DNA of 64,000 nucleotides from Bdellovibrio bacteriovorus (lineage in GTDB: Bacteria > Bdellovibrionota > Bdellovibrionia > Bdellovibrionales > Bdellovibrionaceae): positions 425,545-489,544 of the forward strand of contig NZ_LUKD01000008.1 of the NCBI RefSeq assembly GCF_001592745.1. The letters run 5' to 3'. Shown piece after piece: positions 42,658 through 52,092 of this stretch. How positions within the stretch are numbered: the first letter of the stretch is position 1; each line of letters starts with the position of its first letter. Both the position numbers and the translations under genes were made by a program. The notes below the pieces were generated by a model that saw only the letters and a program-made list of their open reading frames with translations, did no database searches and had not been told where the DNA came from.

Positions 42658-44490
42658 CTAGTCTTGATACTTCTTTTTTCCGGGGCGGAAACGCTTGATG
42701 CCCGGGTGATCACGGCGTTCGCCACGGTCACCACCACGATCACTGCGCTCGCTGCGTTCAGCGCGCTCAGAACGCTCTGTACGCTTCGTCGCATGACGTG
42801 GACCAGAAGCTTCTGCACGAGGACGGTAGCCAGTCACGGGATTGATTTCCGCACGTTCTTGGCGTTCTGCGCGAGGAGCAAAGCTACGCTCTGTGCGTTC
42901 GCCACGTTCTGCACGGTCACCACCGCGATCACTGCGTTCGTTACGATCACCACGATCGCTGCGCTCAAAGCGACGGCCACCGCCACCGCTGCTGTAGCCA
43001 CCACGACGGTAACCACCACCACCACTGCGGCCACCGCTATCGCTGCGACCACGAGTGAAACGATTGTCGTTAGGATCACGAGGCAATAATTCGCGAGGAA
43101 TGCGATCGCCCATGTAATCGAGCATCTGGTCTTTCTTCACGAACACTTTCGGGAAGTAAGCCACGATGAAGCGAGCCAAAAGCTCTTCTTTTGAGAAGTT
43201 TTGCAAGTTGATGTCTTCGCTTTGGATCAAGTCTTGGATCAAGTCATTAGCAAGTTGAAGCTCGGCGCCTTCCGCAGGCATTGTGCTGACGCGATCTAAA
43301 ACGTCTTTGATTTTTAAGCCCGCAACTTCATCGGCAGAAGGAACAACGCCCTTAGTAAGAACCGCTTTCGTCGTGTTCATCACGCGGCGAAGAAGATTCA
43401 ATTGCTCAGGGTTCACTAAAGTGATCGCCGTTCCTTTTTGTCCGTTACGGCCGGTACGACCGATACGGTGAACATAAGATTCCGCATCCCAAGGTAAAGA
43501 GTGATTGATTACGTGAGTTAGATCTTTGATATCCAAACCACGAGCCGCTACGTCAGTAGCCACGATCACTTTTACTTGGCGTTGCTTGAACTTTTTCAAA
43601 GTCGCTTCACGCTCTTGTTGGGATTTATCACCGTGCAAAGAATCTGCAGGGAATCCACGTTGAGTCAAAATATCTGCTAGCTCTGCCACTTCCATTTTCG
43701 TTTGGCAGAAGATGATGCCGTAGAATTCAGGCAATGTTTGCAGCAAGCGGCCAATGACTTCCGTTTTCGCAGAGTCTTTCACCGTGTAGTAAACTTGCTC
43801 GATAGTGTCAGCAGTGCCCGTGGATTTATTGATTTGAACCGTTTCTGGGCTTTCCAAATACGTTTCAGCAATACGACGAACATCGCCGCTCATAGTGGCA
43901 GAGAACAACCAAGTACGGCAGGCCGCACGGTGAGAGCTTTCGCCCTCAGAGTGTGTGGCTTTCAAGATGAACTCAAGGTCATCTTTGAAACCCATGTTCA
44001 ACATTTCATCGGCCTCATCAAGCACGACCGTTTTTACGTTTTGAAGTTTGATAATTTTTTGCTCTAGGAAATCCACAAGACGGCCGGGTGTTGCCACCAC
44101 GATGTGCGCGCCTCTTTTAATTCCTTCGATTTGAGTGCGGTAGCTAGAACCACCGTAAATCGTCACAACACGAAGGCCTTTTTTCTTACCTAGCAAAGTC
44201 AATTGCTCGGCGACTTGAAGAGCCAACTCACGTGTGGGGCTCATCACTAAAGCTTGAGTGTCTTTTGTGGAAGCATCGATAGACTCTACAAGAGGGATAC
44301 CGAATGCGGCTGTTTTTCCTGTGCCTGTTGATGCAAGACCGATGAAGTCTTGAGCTCCTGCTAGGAGGATAGGCAAAGCTTGGCGTTGGATTGGGGTCGG
44401 TGTCGTAAAGCCCATGTCCAGCATAGCGGCCATCACCGGCGCGCTCAGACCAAAGCTTTCGAAACTATCGACAGTTGTCAATGGAGTCAT
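42658..44490 (-). CDS. DEAD-box RNA helicase with RG-rich tail
   Basis: About 610 residues starting at the ATG at 44490 (AAAGG upstream; an in-frame earlier start lacks support). All DEAD-box motifs are present: the Q motif near FESFGLSAPVMAAMLDMGF, STGTGKTAAFG, PTRELALQVAEQL, DEADEMLNMGF, SATMSGDVRR, and HRIGRTGRNG. After a short CsdA-like region, the last 120 residues are a low-complexity Arg/Gly/Ser/Asp tail (RSDRGG, ERSERAERSERS) that binds RNA loosely. It is a general RNA remodelling helicase, often cold-induced. Related secreted lysozyme-like genes lie on both sides. Confidence 0.95.
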   Translation of the reverse strand: MTPLTTVDSFESFGLSAPVMAAMLDMGFTTPTPIQRQALPILLAGAQDFIGLASTGTGKTAAFGIPLVESIDASTKDTQALVMSPTRELALQVAEQLTLLGKKKGLRVVTIYGGSSYRTQIEGIKRGAHIVVATPGRLVDFLEQKIIKLQNVKTVVLDEADEMLNMGFKDDLEFILKATHSEGESSHRAACRTWLFSATMSGDVRRIAETYLESPETVQINKSTGTADTIEQVYYTVKDSAKTEVIGRLLQTLPEFYGIIFCQTKMEVAELADILTQRGFPADSLHGDKSQQEREATLKKFKQRQVKVIVATDVAARGLDIKDLTHVINHSLPWDAESYVHRIGRTGRNGQKGTAITLVNPEQLNLLRRVMNTTKAVLTKGVVPSADEVAGLKIKDVLDRVSTMPAEGAELQLANDLIQDLIQSEDINLQNFSKEELLARFIVAYFPKVFVKKDQMLDYMGDRIPRELLPRDPNDNRFTRGRSDSGGRSGGGGYRRGGYSSGGGGRRFERSDRGDRNERSDRGGDRAERGERTERSFAPRAERQERAEINPVTGYRPRAEASGPRHATKRTERSERAERSERSDRGGDRGERRDHPGIKRFRPGKKKYQD

Positions 44491-44580
44491 TAAAGGGAAC
44501 CTTTCAGAATAAGTGGCCCCGAAGATAAACGATCTTGAGGTCAAAAGCTCCCTATTTCTTGGCTTTTTACATGAAATGTA

Positions 44581-45378
44581 CTATTTGCACAAAGCGAGTG
44601 ATTTTACGATAGACTGAATTGCGCTGATCTTCTGATAACTTCCGCCTCTCTTGATCACCGCCCAATACACTCCTGAGCTTAGGACGATGGCCCCCTTATT
44701 TTTTACCTGCTTGGCCATAATTCCGACACCACAATCCAGATTCAGATAGGGGTCCAAGATGGTTTTCTTAGGGTCCGTGGCCGAGAGGTACTTATCCTTC
44801 GACCAATCAAATTCACACCAGGGGGACCACTGGATGTCCTGGTAAGAGAGCTGCAGAAGCCCCTCGGAATACACCGGTTTTCCCGTGACGGGATCAGTTC
44901 CCATCGTGGTTTCCTGCATGCGCGAAGTAGGACTGTAAGCGCTCTCATATTTCGTGATAGCGACAAAGATCTGCGCCCACACGTTGGCGCGCTCATCGTT
45001 GTCGAGCTTGTAGTAGGTCGGGCAGAAGTCCTCGATATCATCGGCTCCCGCAAGCAGGGTGTTCCAGTCCGTGCCGATGATTTTTTGTAAGTGCTGGGAC
45101 CACAGTGTGCGTTGCGGGTAGCTCGTGCTTTCCCAGGCGAGGGCCTGCATTTTGTAAGAGGGGACTTCAGGTTCAGCCGGTGTCGTTGGGGTTGTTGGTT
45201 CTTCAGTGTCTGGCGTTTCGGGAGCTGGCTCTGCGACCCCTGAACTTTGGTTTGAATCTCCTAAGTGAGTTACGGGAAATTGCCCTGATTGTGAACATCC
45301 GATCGACAGGACCAGAGTTGAAAACAGTGTCGTCGCGAGTATATGGTGTCTGAAGCTTTTGTAGATCGTGGTTGCCAT
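44581..45378 (-). CDS. Lysozyme-like (SLT-fold) lipoprotein, paralogue B
   Basis: A 265-residue lipoprotein (lipobox SIGC) with a Pro/Glu/Thr-rich linker (about 50-75), then a transglycosylase-like domain: KYESAYSP with the candidate catalytic Glu and YSEGLLQLSYQD. It has cysteines placed to form disulfides. Its C-terminus (IVKSLALCK) and the ES...GLLQL block match the protein at 41803-42522, so the two are paralogues. The ATG has GGAGG about ten bases upstream. It ends 90 bases before the DEAD-box gene, on the same strand. Confidence 0.78.
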   Translation of the reverse strand: MATTIYKSFRHHILATTLFSTLVLSIGCSQSGQFPVTHLGDSNQSSGVAEPAPETPDTEEPTTPTTPAEPEVPSYKMQALAWESTSYPQRTLWSQHLQKIIGTDWNTLLAGADDIEDFCPTYYKLDNDERANVWAQIFVAITKYESAYSPTSRMQETTMGTDPVTGKPVYSEGLLQLSYQDIQWSPWCEFDWSKDKYLSATDPKKTILDPYLNLDCGVGIMAKQVKNKGAIVLSSGVYWAVIKRGGSYQKISAIQSIVKSLALCK

Positions 45379-45500
45379 CTTAGAAGCCCTCCGCAGGGTT
45401 TAAAAAGCAACACGAAGACCATGTGAGGGCGCTCTACATTTCGCGAAGTGCTTGAAATTCTTGAAGCTTCCTTGCGCGATTTTTCCCCGAAGTTTATTTT

Positions 45501-45530
45501 TTTGTGTACACTCTTGAAAGTGCACACAAA
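45501..45530. repeat. Inverted repeat in the divergent region before the ABC-F gene
   Basis: Arms TTTGTGTACACT / AGTGCACACAAA with a 6-base centre and one mismatch. It lies in the 288-base gap between the lysozyme-like lipoprotein and the ABC-F gene and could be an operator or a leader hairpin. The remaining gap holds another short stem (GCGAGC / GCTCGC at 45611-45625) but no supported gene. Confidence 0.45.
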
Positions 45531-45666
45531 CTAAGCAAAATATTTAAAAATTTTTAGCGCACTTTCGCCATTTTCGAGATATAAATCCGCGCGGACGTGC
45601 AGGATGTGCAGCGAGCTCTGCTCGCAAGCTGGACTCGCTCCAACGCGAACTAGATAGGAAAAAAGA

Positions 45667-47298
45667 ATGATTCACTTATCAAACATTTCTAAGCAACACG
45701 GTAACAAGATCCTTTATCGCAACGGCTCTTTCCAAATCAACGCCGGCGAAAAAATTGGATTGGTGGGACCGAATGGGGCGGGTAAGACCACCATCTTCCG
45801 TATCATCACGGGTGAAGAGGGTGTGGATGGTGGAACGATTTCTAAATCCGATCGCACTGTTATTGGCTATTTCTCACAAAACATCGAAGAGATGAAAGGT
45901 CGCTCCGCTTTAGAAGAAGTGAAATCCGCCGTTGGCAACATCGGAGATATGCAAGCGCGCATGCAAGAGTGCGAGACGAAACTAGCGGACCCGGAACTGG
46001 ATGCAGACGAGATGACAAAAATTCTTGAGGAGTACGGTGAGCTTCAAGCGGAGTTTGAACGCTTGGGTGGTTACGATCTTGAGTCTCGGGCAGCAGAAAT
46101 TTTAACTGGTTTGGGCATTGGCCCTGATGACTACCACCGTCCGACGGACAGCTTTTCAGGCGGTTGGAAGATGCGTATCGCTTTGGCGAAAATCCTGGCT
46201 TTGAATCCTGAAGTTCTTTTGATGGACGAGCCGACGAATCACTTGGATGTTGAATCTATTATCTGGCTTGAAGAGTGGTTGAGCAATTTCCCGGGCGCGA
46301 TTTTGATGACAAGCCATGATCGCGATTTCATGAATCGCCTGGTCACTAAAATTGTTGAGATCGCGAATAAAACAATCACCGTCTATGGCGGTAACTACGA
46401 TTTCTACGAAAAAGAACGCGAGATCCGTTTGCAACAATTGATCGCTGCGGCGAAACGCCAAGAAGACATGTTGGCAAAAGAAGAAGAGTTCATTGCTCGC
46501 TTCGCCGCTCGTGCATCTCACGCCGCTCAAGTACAGTCGCGTGTGAAGAAGTTAGAAAAAATTGATCGCATTGAAATTCCACCTGAAGAAGCAGAAATCA
46601 AATTTGAATGGCCGGTACCTCCTCGCGGTGGTGATGAGGTCGTGAAGTTTGAAGGGCTTTCTAAAATCTGGAAGCGGGATGATGGTAAAGAGAAATTAGT
46701 CTTCTCTGGCGCGAATGCTTTAGTGAAGCGTATGGACCGCATTGCGGTTGTCGGCGTGAACGGGGCGGGTAAGTCGACGCTTCTAAAAATTATCGCAGGC
46801 CATGCAGAGCCTACAAATGGCGCCGTCAATATCGGAGCTTCCATCAATGTCGGTTATTTCAGTCAGAACTCTTTGGATGTTCTAGATCCGAAGTCGACGA
46901 TCTTAGATGAAGTTCATGCGCGTATGCCAAACGCAGGATTAGGTTTTGTTAGAAGTCTGTTGGGCGCGTTCAAATTTTCGGGTGAAGAGGCTGAAAAGAA
47001 AATCTCCATTCTTTCAGGTGGTGAAAAGTCACGCGTTGTTCTGGCGACAATCTTAGCTCAGCCCGTGAATCTTTTGATTCTGGATGAGCCGACGAATCAC
47101 TTGGACATCAAGTCTCGTGAGGTTTTATTGGAAGCAATCAAGAACTTTCCGGGTACTGTGATGATCGTAAGCCATGATCGCCACTTCTTAAGAGAAATCA
47201 CGACACGCGTTTTTGAAGTGGATAAAAACCAAATCCGTATCTACGAAGGTAATTACGAATATTACACTCGCAAAAAACAACAAGAGGCCCTGGCATAA
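45667..47298 (+). CDS. ABC-F family ATPase (ribosome-associated type)
   Basis: A 543-residue protein with two ABC ATPase domains on one chain and no membrane segment. Domain 1 has GPNGAGKTT, SFSGGWKMRIALAKIL and LLMDEPTNHLD; domain 2 has GVNGAGKST, ILSGGEKSRVVLATIL and LILDEPTNHLD. Between them is the charged linker helix (about 240-300) that reaches the peptidyl-transferase centre in ABC-F proteins. The group includes translation factors and antibiotic-resistance factors; which subgroup is not decided. It overlaps the next gene at TAATG, so they are coupled. Confidence 0.93.
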   Translation: MIHLSNISKQHGNKILYRNGSFQINAGEKIGLVGPNGAGKTTIFRIITGEEGVDGGTISKSDRTVIGYFSQNIEEMKGRSALEEVKSAVGNIGDMQARMQECETKLADPELDADEMTKILEEYGELQAEFERLGGYDLESRAAEILTGLGIGPDDYHRPTDSFSGGWKMRIALAKILALNPEVLLMDEPTNHLDVESIIWLEEWLSNFPGAILMTSHDRDFMNRLVTKIVEIANKTITVYGGNYDFYEKEREIRLQQLIAAAKRQEDMLAKEEEFIARFAARASHAAQVQSRVKKLEKIDRIEIPPEEAEIKFEWPVPPRGGDEVVKFEGLSKIWKRDDGKEKLVFSGANALVKRMDRIAVVGVNGAGKSTLLKIIAGHAEPTNGAVNIGASINVGYFSQNSLDVLDPKSTILDEVHARMPNAGLGFVRSLLGAFKFSGEEAEKKISILSGGEKSRVVLATILAQPVNLLILDEPTNHLDIKSREVLLEAIKNFPGTVMIVSHDRHFLREITTRVFEVDKNQIRIYEGNYEYYTRKKQQEALA

Positions 47299-48092
47299 TG
47301 AAGGGCCGCATCCTGGATCTTCGCACATTTAAAATTCCACTGGGAAAGTTAGCTCCCTTGGAAACTTTTAAAACGCGACAGGGTGCCTCACTTTCCTATC
47401 GTATGTATCCTGCCTGGTGCGAGGACTTGATTGTTCTGTATCACGGTGTTGGAAGCGACAGTCGCTATATGTGCGTACTGGCTTCGGCTTTAGCGCAATC
47501 CGGTGTTGCGAATGTCGTGACTCCGGATTTTCGTGGGCATGGTGCGAGTCTGGGCATTTCCGATATTATTCCTGAAAATCAACTTGAGATCGATCTTGAA
47601 GAGTTGATCATTCACATGAAAATGCAACGGGCAATTTCGCGAATCACCTTGGCGGGTCATTCCCTCGGTGGCGGTTTTACGTTGCGAGTAGCGACTTCGG
47701 AGTTGCGTAAGCAGTTTGCTAAATTTGTAGCGTTGGCGCCACGTCTACCAGCTCATTTGCAGGCTTTCTATCCCAGTTACGGTGGTTGGATCACTCCGAA
47801 TGAGGATGGAAGTTTTGTCGTCAATATGCCCGAAGCCATGCGCAGCGGTCAGGAAAAGATCACGTATTCAAAAGAATTTCTTAAAGCGGCATCGCCAGCT
47901 GATGACTTAATGGAAAAGCTAGTGAAGCTTTCTCCGCCGTTGAAGGTTTTTACCGGCGCAGATGATGAAGTCGATATTCCCGAAAGACATTTGGAGCTCT
48001 TTACTAAAGCAAATATTCCAGTTGAGATCCTCCCAGGCCTGAATCATCTTACTATCGTCTCAAAGCCAGACAGCTATCTATCGCGGTTTTAA
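47298..48092 (+). CDS. Alpha/beta-fold hydrolase
   Basis: A 264-residue hydrolase of the lysophospholipase-like group. The oxyanion loop HGVGSDSRYM, the nucleophile elbow GHSLGGG, Asp in GADDEVD and His in GLNHLTIV make an intact triad. There is no signal peptide, so it is cytosolic. Its ATG overlaps the stop of the ABC-F gene by one base, so a shared function is possible but the substrate is unknown. Confidence 0.88.
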   Translation: MKGRILDLRTFKIPLGKLAPLETFKTRQGASLSYRMYPAWCEDLIVLYHGVGSDSRYMCVLASALAQSGVANVVTPDFRGHGASLGISDIIPENQLEIDLEELIIHMKMQRAISRITLAGHSLGGGFTLRVATSELRKQFAKFVALAPRLPAHLQAFYPSYGGWITPNEDGSFVVNMPEAMRSGQEKITYSKEFLKAASPADDLMEKLVKLSPPLKVFTGADDEVDIPERHLELFTKANIPVEILPGLNHLTIVSKPDSYLSRF

Positions 48093-48240
48093 TTTTTCTT
48101 ATTTTAGAGTTCCAAGATGAGGCGGGAAAATTAAAACTGTTTTTCTCTGCTTCCAGAATCAGGAACTCCCATCAAGCTTCACGAAAGTCCTGCCGAAGAG
48201 TTCTACAGAATAACCAAATTATTGAACGTAGGTGGTGGTT

Positions 48241-48477
48241 ATGAATTCAGAGGTAGGGGCCTTTGCCCTGCGCCAGGTCTTAGCGTCGACCGCTGTGGTC
48301 GGCCCGATCTTGATTCTGATCGGGCTGTGTTATTATCTCTTTAAACAGGATAAAAGAAGCGTATTGCTTTATCTGTGCGCCGGAGTGGTTTGCACGGTGG
48401 TGGGCGCGATCTGCTTGTATTCGGAGTTCAGAGCCGAATCTGGTGCCGCTCCTGAGGTGCAGCGAGCGGCAAAATAG
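48241..48477 (+). CDS. Small inner-membrane protein with two helices
   Basis: A 78-residue protein with two hydrophobic helices (about 10-32 and 42-62) and a short charged C-terminus. The ATG at 48241 has AGGTGG upstream; a GTG three codons earlier is less likely. Function unknown. It is convergent with potD, four bases between the stops. Confidence 0.65.
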   Translation: MNSEVGAFALRQVLASTAVVGPILILIGLCYYLFKQDKRSVLLYLCAGVVCTVVGAICLYSEFRAESGAAPEVQRAAK

Positions 48478-48481
48478 CAAC

Positions 48482-49528
48482 CTACTGGGTTTTAATTTCC
48501 GTCCAGGCATCTTCAAAGAGTTTATTCTTCTCTCCGAGATCTTGGATGCGTTCCAGATTTTTCAAAGTAGCCGCTTTCGGGAAGAGGGCTTCGTTGTTTT
48601 GCAACTCTTTTGGAAGATCCGATTGAGTTTTGCTCAGAACGGGTCCTCCCAAAATCGTTTTTACCTTATTGATTTCTGCTTCATGACTTAAAAGAAAATC
48701 GATCAGCTTATGGGCTGCTTCAATGTGTTTTGCACCCTTGGCGATCACTAAATTGTCGATAGCCACGGTCGCACCTTCTGCCGGAATGATGTATTCAATT
48801 TTTCCTGGCGCGCGGGCAGCGGCTTGCAAAGCATCTGATGAGTACGCTTGGGCTGCCGCCACTTCTTTATTCCCTAAAATGTCTATCGTGTCGGACGAGA
48901 ACATCTTTACGTTCTTCTTTGCCTCAAGCAAAGTGGCCTTGGCTTTGGCAATTTGTGAGGGATCAGTGGTGTTCACGCTGAAGCCATGAAGCTTAAGAGC
49001 GGCCCCCATGGTTTCGCGAACATCGTCCAACAACGCCATTTTACCTTTCAGCTGATTGTTCGTAAGAAGATCCTTCCAGCTATTCATCGGTCCTTTGTAA
49101 AGCTCACGGTTGACCGCAATGCCCACCGTCGTCCAAATGTAGGGTACGGAGAATTCGTTCTTAGGATCGAAATCCTGTTTTAAGAATTGTTCGGCGATAA
49201 GCGCTTTGTTGGGAAGAAGTTCCGCTTTTAAGGGCTCAAGCAGGTTCATCTTACGCATGATATCGACCATGTAGTCGGAGGGAACGGCCACATCAATCCC
49301 TGATGAACCCATTTGCATCTTTGCTAAAAGCTCCTCATTTGAGGAATAGTTGGAAATGTTGATCTTGATACCGGTTTGTTGTTCAAACTGCGCCTGCATT
49401 TCCGGAGAAAGATAGTTGCCCCAAATTGAGAGGTTCACCACTTTGCTTGAAGTGTCTTGAGCCTCTTTTTTCGTACAACCCGCCAGCAAAGCGAAAAGAA
49501 CAGAGATCGCGATCAATATTCTCGACAT
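48482..49528 (-). CDS. potD: Spermidine/putrescine-binding lipoprotein PotD
   Basis: A 348-residue lipoprotein (lipobox LAGC) of the PotD group. Typical blocks: VVNLSIWGNYLSPEMQAQFEQQTGIKINISNYSSNEELLAKM (in part), DVAVPSDYMVDIMRKMNLLEPL, VPYIWTTVGIAVNR and AQAYSSDALQAA. Lipid anchoring of polyamine-binding proteins occurs in Gram-positives and some other bacteria. It is transcribed away from potABC with only 29 bases between the two starts. AAGGA precedes its ATG. Confidence 0.92.
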   Translation of the reverse strand: MSRILIAISVLFALLAGCTKKEAQDTSSKVVNLSIWGNYLSPEMQAQFEQQTGIKINISNYSSNEELLAKMQMGSSGIDVAVPSDYMVDIMRKMNLLEPLKAELLPNKALIAEQFLKQDFDPKNEFSVPYIWTTVGIAVNRELYKGPMNSWKDLLTNNQLKGKMALLDDVRETMGAALKLHGFSVNTTDPSQIAKAKATLLEAKKNVKMFSSDTIDILGNKEVAAAQAYSSDALQAAARAPGKIEYIIPAEGATVAIDNLVIAKGAKHIEAAHKLIDFLLSHEAEINKVKTILGGPVLSKTQSDLPKELQNNEALFPKAATLKNLERIQDLGEKNKLFEDAWTEIKTQ

Positions 49529-49557
49529 TTTTTTAAATCCTTCTTATTGTTAAAACA

Positions 49558-50436
49558 ATGTTAGAGCTTCTGAATATCGGTAAAAGTTTTTCCAGTCAAA
49601 CGGCGTTAAAGGGAATCAACCTTTCCATCGCAGAAGGAGAGTTTTTCTCTTTGTTGGGGCCGAGTGGTTGTGGAAAAACGACTCTCTTACGAATCATCGC
49701 CGGACTTGAGAAAGCCACGTCCGGGCACATTCTTTTGGATGGCCAGCGCGTTGATACACTTCCGGCTCAGAAACGCCCCTTCAACATGGTTTTTCAACGA
49801 CATGCTTTATTTCCGCATCTTTCCGTGAGTGAAAACATCGCTTTCGGACTGAAGCTGAAAGGGCTGAGTAAAGACCTTATCGAAAGCAAAGTCGCCGAAG
49901 TTCTAGCTCTGGTTGATATGACGTCGTTTCGGGATCGGAAGCCCGAAACTCTTTCCGGCGGGCAAAGTCAGCGCGTGGCGGTGGCGCGGGCTCTGGTGAA
50001 CGAACCGCGAGTCTTGTTGCTGGATGAACCTCTGTCAGCGTTAGATCTAAAAATGCGCGAGCACATGCAAAAAGAACTTCGAGCCTTGCAAAGAAAGCTG
50101 GGATTGACCTTTATCTGCGTCACCCACGATCAGGAAGAGGCGCTGGCCCTTTCGGATCGCATCGGCATTATGAACCACGGGGTTTTAGAGCAAGTCAGTT
50201 CGCCACGTGAAATCTATGAAAATCCAGAAAGCATTTTTGCTTCTCACTTTATTGAGTCTACTAGCTGCCTCAAAGGGGAGCTCATCGAAGTCAGCCAGGA
50301 CTTGGCGACGATTCGTTTGGGTGATGGCAGTCTTATTAAAAGCAAAATCGGTGTGCCACCGGATCAACTGCGCGTCGGCATGAACCTAGACGCCTACGTG
50401 CGAAAGGCCATGGTGTTTGGAGAACGAAGCAAATGA
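49558..50436 (+). CDS. potA: Polyamine ABC transporter ATPase PotA
   Basis: A 292-residue ATPase: GPSGCGKTT, RPFNMVFQRHALFPHLSV with the Q-loop, LSGGQSQRVAVARAL and LLLDEPLSALDLKMR, followed by a short TOBE-like end. It is about 60-80 residues shorter than common PotA proteins, the loss being in the C-terminal regulatory region. No Shine-Dalgarno is visible before the ATG. It overlaps potB by four bases (ATGA). Confidence 0.95.
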   Translation: MLELLNIGKSFSSQTALKGINLSIAEGEFFSLLGPSGCGKTTLLRIIAGLEKATSGHILLDGQRVDTLPAQKRPFNMVFQRHALFPHLSVSENIAFGLKLKGLSKDLIESKVAEVLALVDMTSFRDRKPETLSGGQSQRVAVARALVNEPRVLLLDEPLSALDLKMREHMQKELRALQRKLGLTFICVTHDQEEALALSDRIGIMNHGVLEQVSSPREIYENPESIFASHFIESTSCLKGELIEVSQDLATIRLGDGSLIKSKIGVPPDQLRVGMNLDAYVRKAMVFGERSK

Positions 50437-51260
50437 GGCTTCGCGATTTTTTTCTTCTTCCGGCACTTTTGTGGTTCCTTACTTTTATTCTAGCTCCTCT
50501 GATGATTGTCGCTGTTGTCAGTTTTGCCACTCGCGGGACTTACGGGGGCATTGAGTGGACTTGGACGCTTCAGAACTATGCGCGCATTTTCAACGGTCCT
50601 TACTTGGGAATCTTTTTTGAAAGTGTGGTGCTGGCGTCGCTGACGACCTTACTGTGTCTGGTCTTAGGAATGCTTGTCGCTTGGGCCATGGCGACGTCAC
50701 CGGCTCCTCTTCGTTCGCTTTATGTGATGGCGATGGCTCTGCCTTTCTTAACCAATCTGGTGATTCGTATTTATGCGATTCGCTTGTTTGTAGGGGTGGA
50801 AGGACCTTTGCAAAGTGCGCTGATTTTTTTCGGCGTTCCGTTTGATCCTTATGCTTTGACCCAGAATAAATTTTTAGTCCTTTACGGCATGGTGACCACT
50901 TATCTGCCTTTTATGGTTCTGCCTCTTTATGGCGCTTTTGAAAAATTGGATTTCACTTTGGTGGAGGCTTCTGAAGACTTAGGAGCGGGGCCGTGGCGCA
51001 CGCTTTTTCAGGTGATTCTTCCGAACTTAAAGAAAGCTTTGTGGAGCGGGTCCCTTCTGGTGTTTATTCCTTCGCTCGGAGAGTATGTCATTCCTGATCT
51101 TTTAGGTGGGGCAAAGAACATGCTCTTCGGAAATCTTATCACCGAGCAGTTTTTAAAATCCCGGGATTGGCCTTTTGGTTCAGCTCTTTCTGTGCTGCTG
51201 ATGATTCTTTTGCTTGGAGTCGTTTTCGTTGTTCAAAGAAAAGGAAGGGCGCGTGAGTAA
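50433..51260 (+). CDS. potB: Polyamine ABC transporter permease PotB
   Basis: A 275-residue permease with six membrane helices. The coupling loop EASEDLGAGPWRTLFQVILP (EAA motif) is intact. The opening PALLWFLTFILAPLMIVAVVSF and LPFLTNLVIRIYA match PotB. The ATG overlaps the potA stop by four bases. Confidence 0.94.
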   Translation: MRLRDFFLLPALLWFLTFILAPLMIVAVVSFATRGTYGGIEWTWTLQNYARIFNGPYLGIFFESVVLASLTTLLCLVLGMLVAWAMATSPAPLRSLYVMAMALPFLTNLVIRIYAIRLFVGVEGPLQSALIFFGVPFDPYALTQNKFLVLYGMVTTYLPFMVLPLYGAFEKLDFTLVEASEDLGAGPWRTLFQVILPNLKKALWSGSLLVFIPSLGEYVIPDLLGGAKNMLFGNLITEQFLKSRDWPFGSALSVLLMILLLGVVFVVQRKGRARE

Positions 51261-52092
51261 AGAAGGAGCTCGCCCTGCGGCGCCGGTCTTGGCAAAAGTA
51301 GTTTTGGGACTCGTGCTGGCGGCGCTTTATATTCCGATTGTGGTGATGCTGTTCAGTGCTTTTTTAGATAAAACAGCAGACGAAGTTCATTTCACTGTCC
51401 GCTGGTTTAGAGAGGTGCTTCAGGATGCCGCTTTGATGCAGGCTTTGATGAACAGTCTTCTGATAGGTGTCGCTTCAAGTTGTGTGGCGACCGTTCTGGG
51501 AACTTTAGGCGCTTTGGGATTACGTCGTAATCAAAAATCCTGGCGTCACAGTGTGGAAGCTCTTTCGGTGGTTTCCCTGATCTTTCCAGAGATCGTATTT
51601 GCGCTGTCATTGCTTTCTTGGTTTTTCGTTTTGCAGTTGGAGCTGGGCAGAACCACGGTGATTTTAGCTCACGTGAGTTTTTCAATTTCCTATGTGATGA
51701 TGACGGTGAATGCGCGTTTAGTTAATTTGGAGGCGTCTTTAGAAGATGCTGCCCGCGACTTAGGGGCGAGTTCCTGGCAAATCCAACGGCGTGTCCTATT
51801 GCCGCTTTTAAAGCCTGCAATCTTGGGTGGTTTTATTTTAAGCTTCTTGCTTTCGTTTGATGATTTTCTTATCACTTATTTTGTGAACGGTGTCGGGCAA
51901 GACACTTTGCCGGTGAAGCTTTATACGGCCATGAAAATGGGCGTCTCGCCCAAGCTCAATGCTTTATCCAGCATTATGTTTTTAATGACTTTGTCAGTGC
52001 TGATTTTCTTCTTCCGTTCTGCTTCTTTCCGTGTTCTCTTTGAAGAAAGCCGGGGGAAGAATGGATCAAACTCAGAAGAAAAAAATCTTTAG
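51253..52092 (+). CDS. potC: Polyamine ABC transporter permease PotC
   Basis: About 279 residues with six membrane helices and the EAA loop DAARDLGASSWQIQRRVLLP. PotC features include LLSFDDFLITYFVNG. The GTG at 51253 with GGAAGG upstream is chosen; an ATG 39 bases earlier would overlap potB by 47 bases. With potA and potB it forms the membrane pump for the polyamine bound by PotD. Confidence 0.93.
   Translation: MSKEGARPAAPVLAKVVLGLVLAALYIPIVVMLFSAFLDKTADEVHFTVRWFREVLQDAALMQALMNSLLIGVASSCVATVLGTLGALGLRRNQKSWRHSVEALSVVSLIFPEIVFALSLLSWFFVLQLELGRTTVILAHVSFSISYVMMTVNARLVNLEASLEDAARDLGASSWQIQRRVLLPLLKPAILGGFILSFLLSFDDFLITYFVNGVGQDTLPVKLYTAMKMGVSPKLNALSSIMFLMTLSVLIFFFRSASFRVLFEESRGKNGSNSEEKNL

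Noticed and set aside
42622-43089. Long open frame on the plus strand opposite the helicase tail (155 codons, Thr/Ala/Val-rich)
   Set aside because: It mirrors the Arg/Gly/Ser-rich codons of the RG tail on the minus strand and has no start signal or domain.
45611-45625. Short stem GCGAGC / GCTCGC before the ABC-F gene as a terminator
   Set aside because: The loop is only three bases, no T run follows, and it lies in the leader of the gene downstream.
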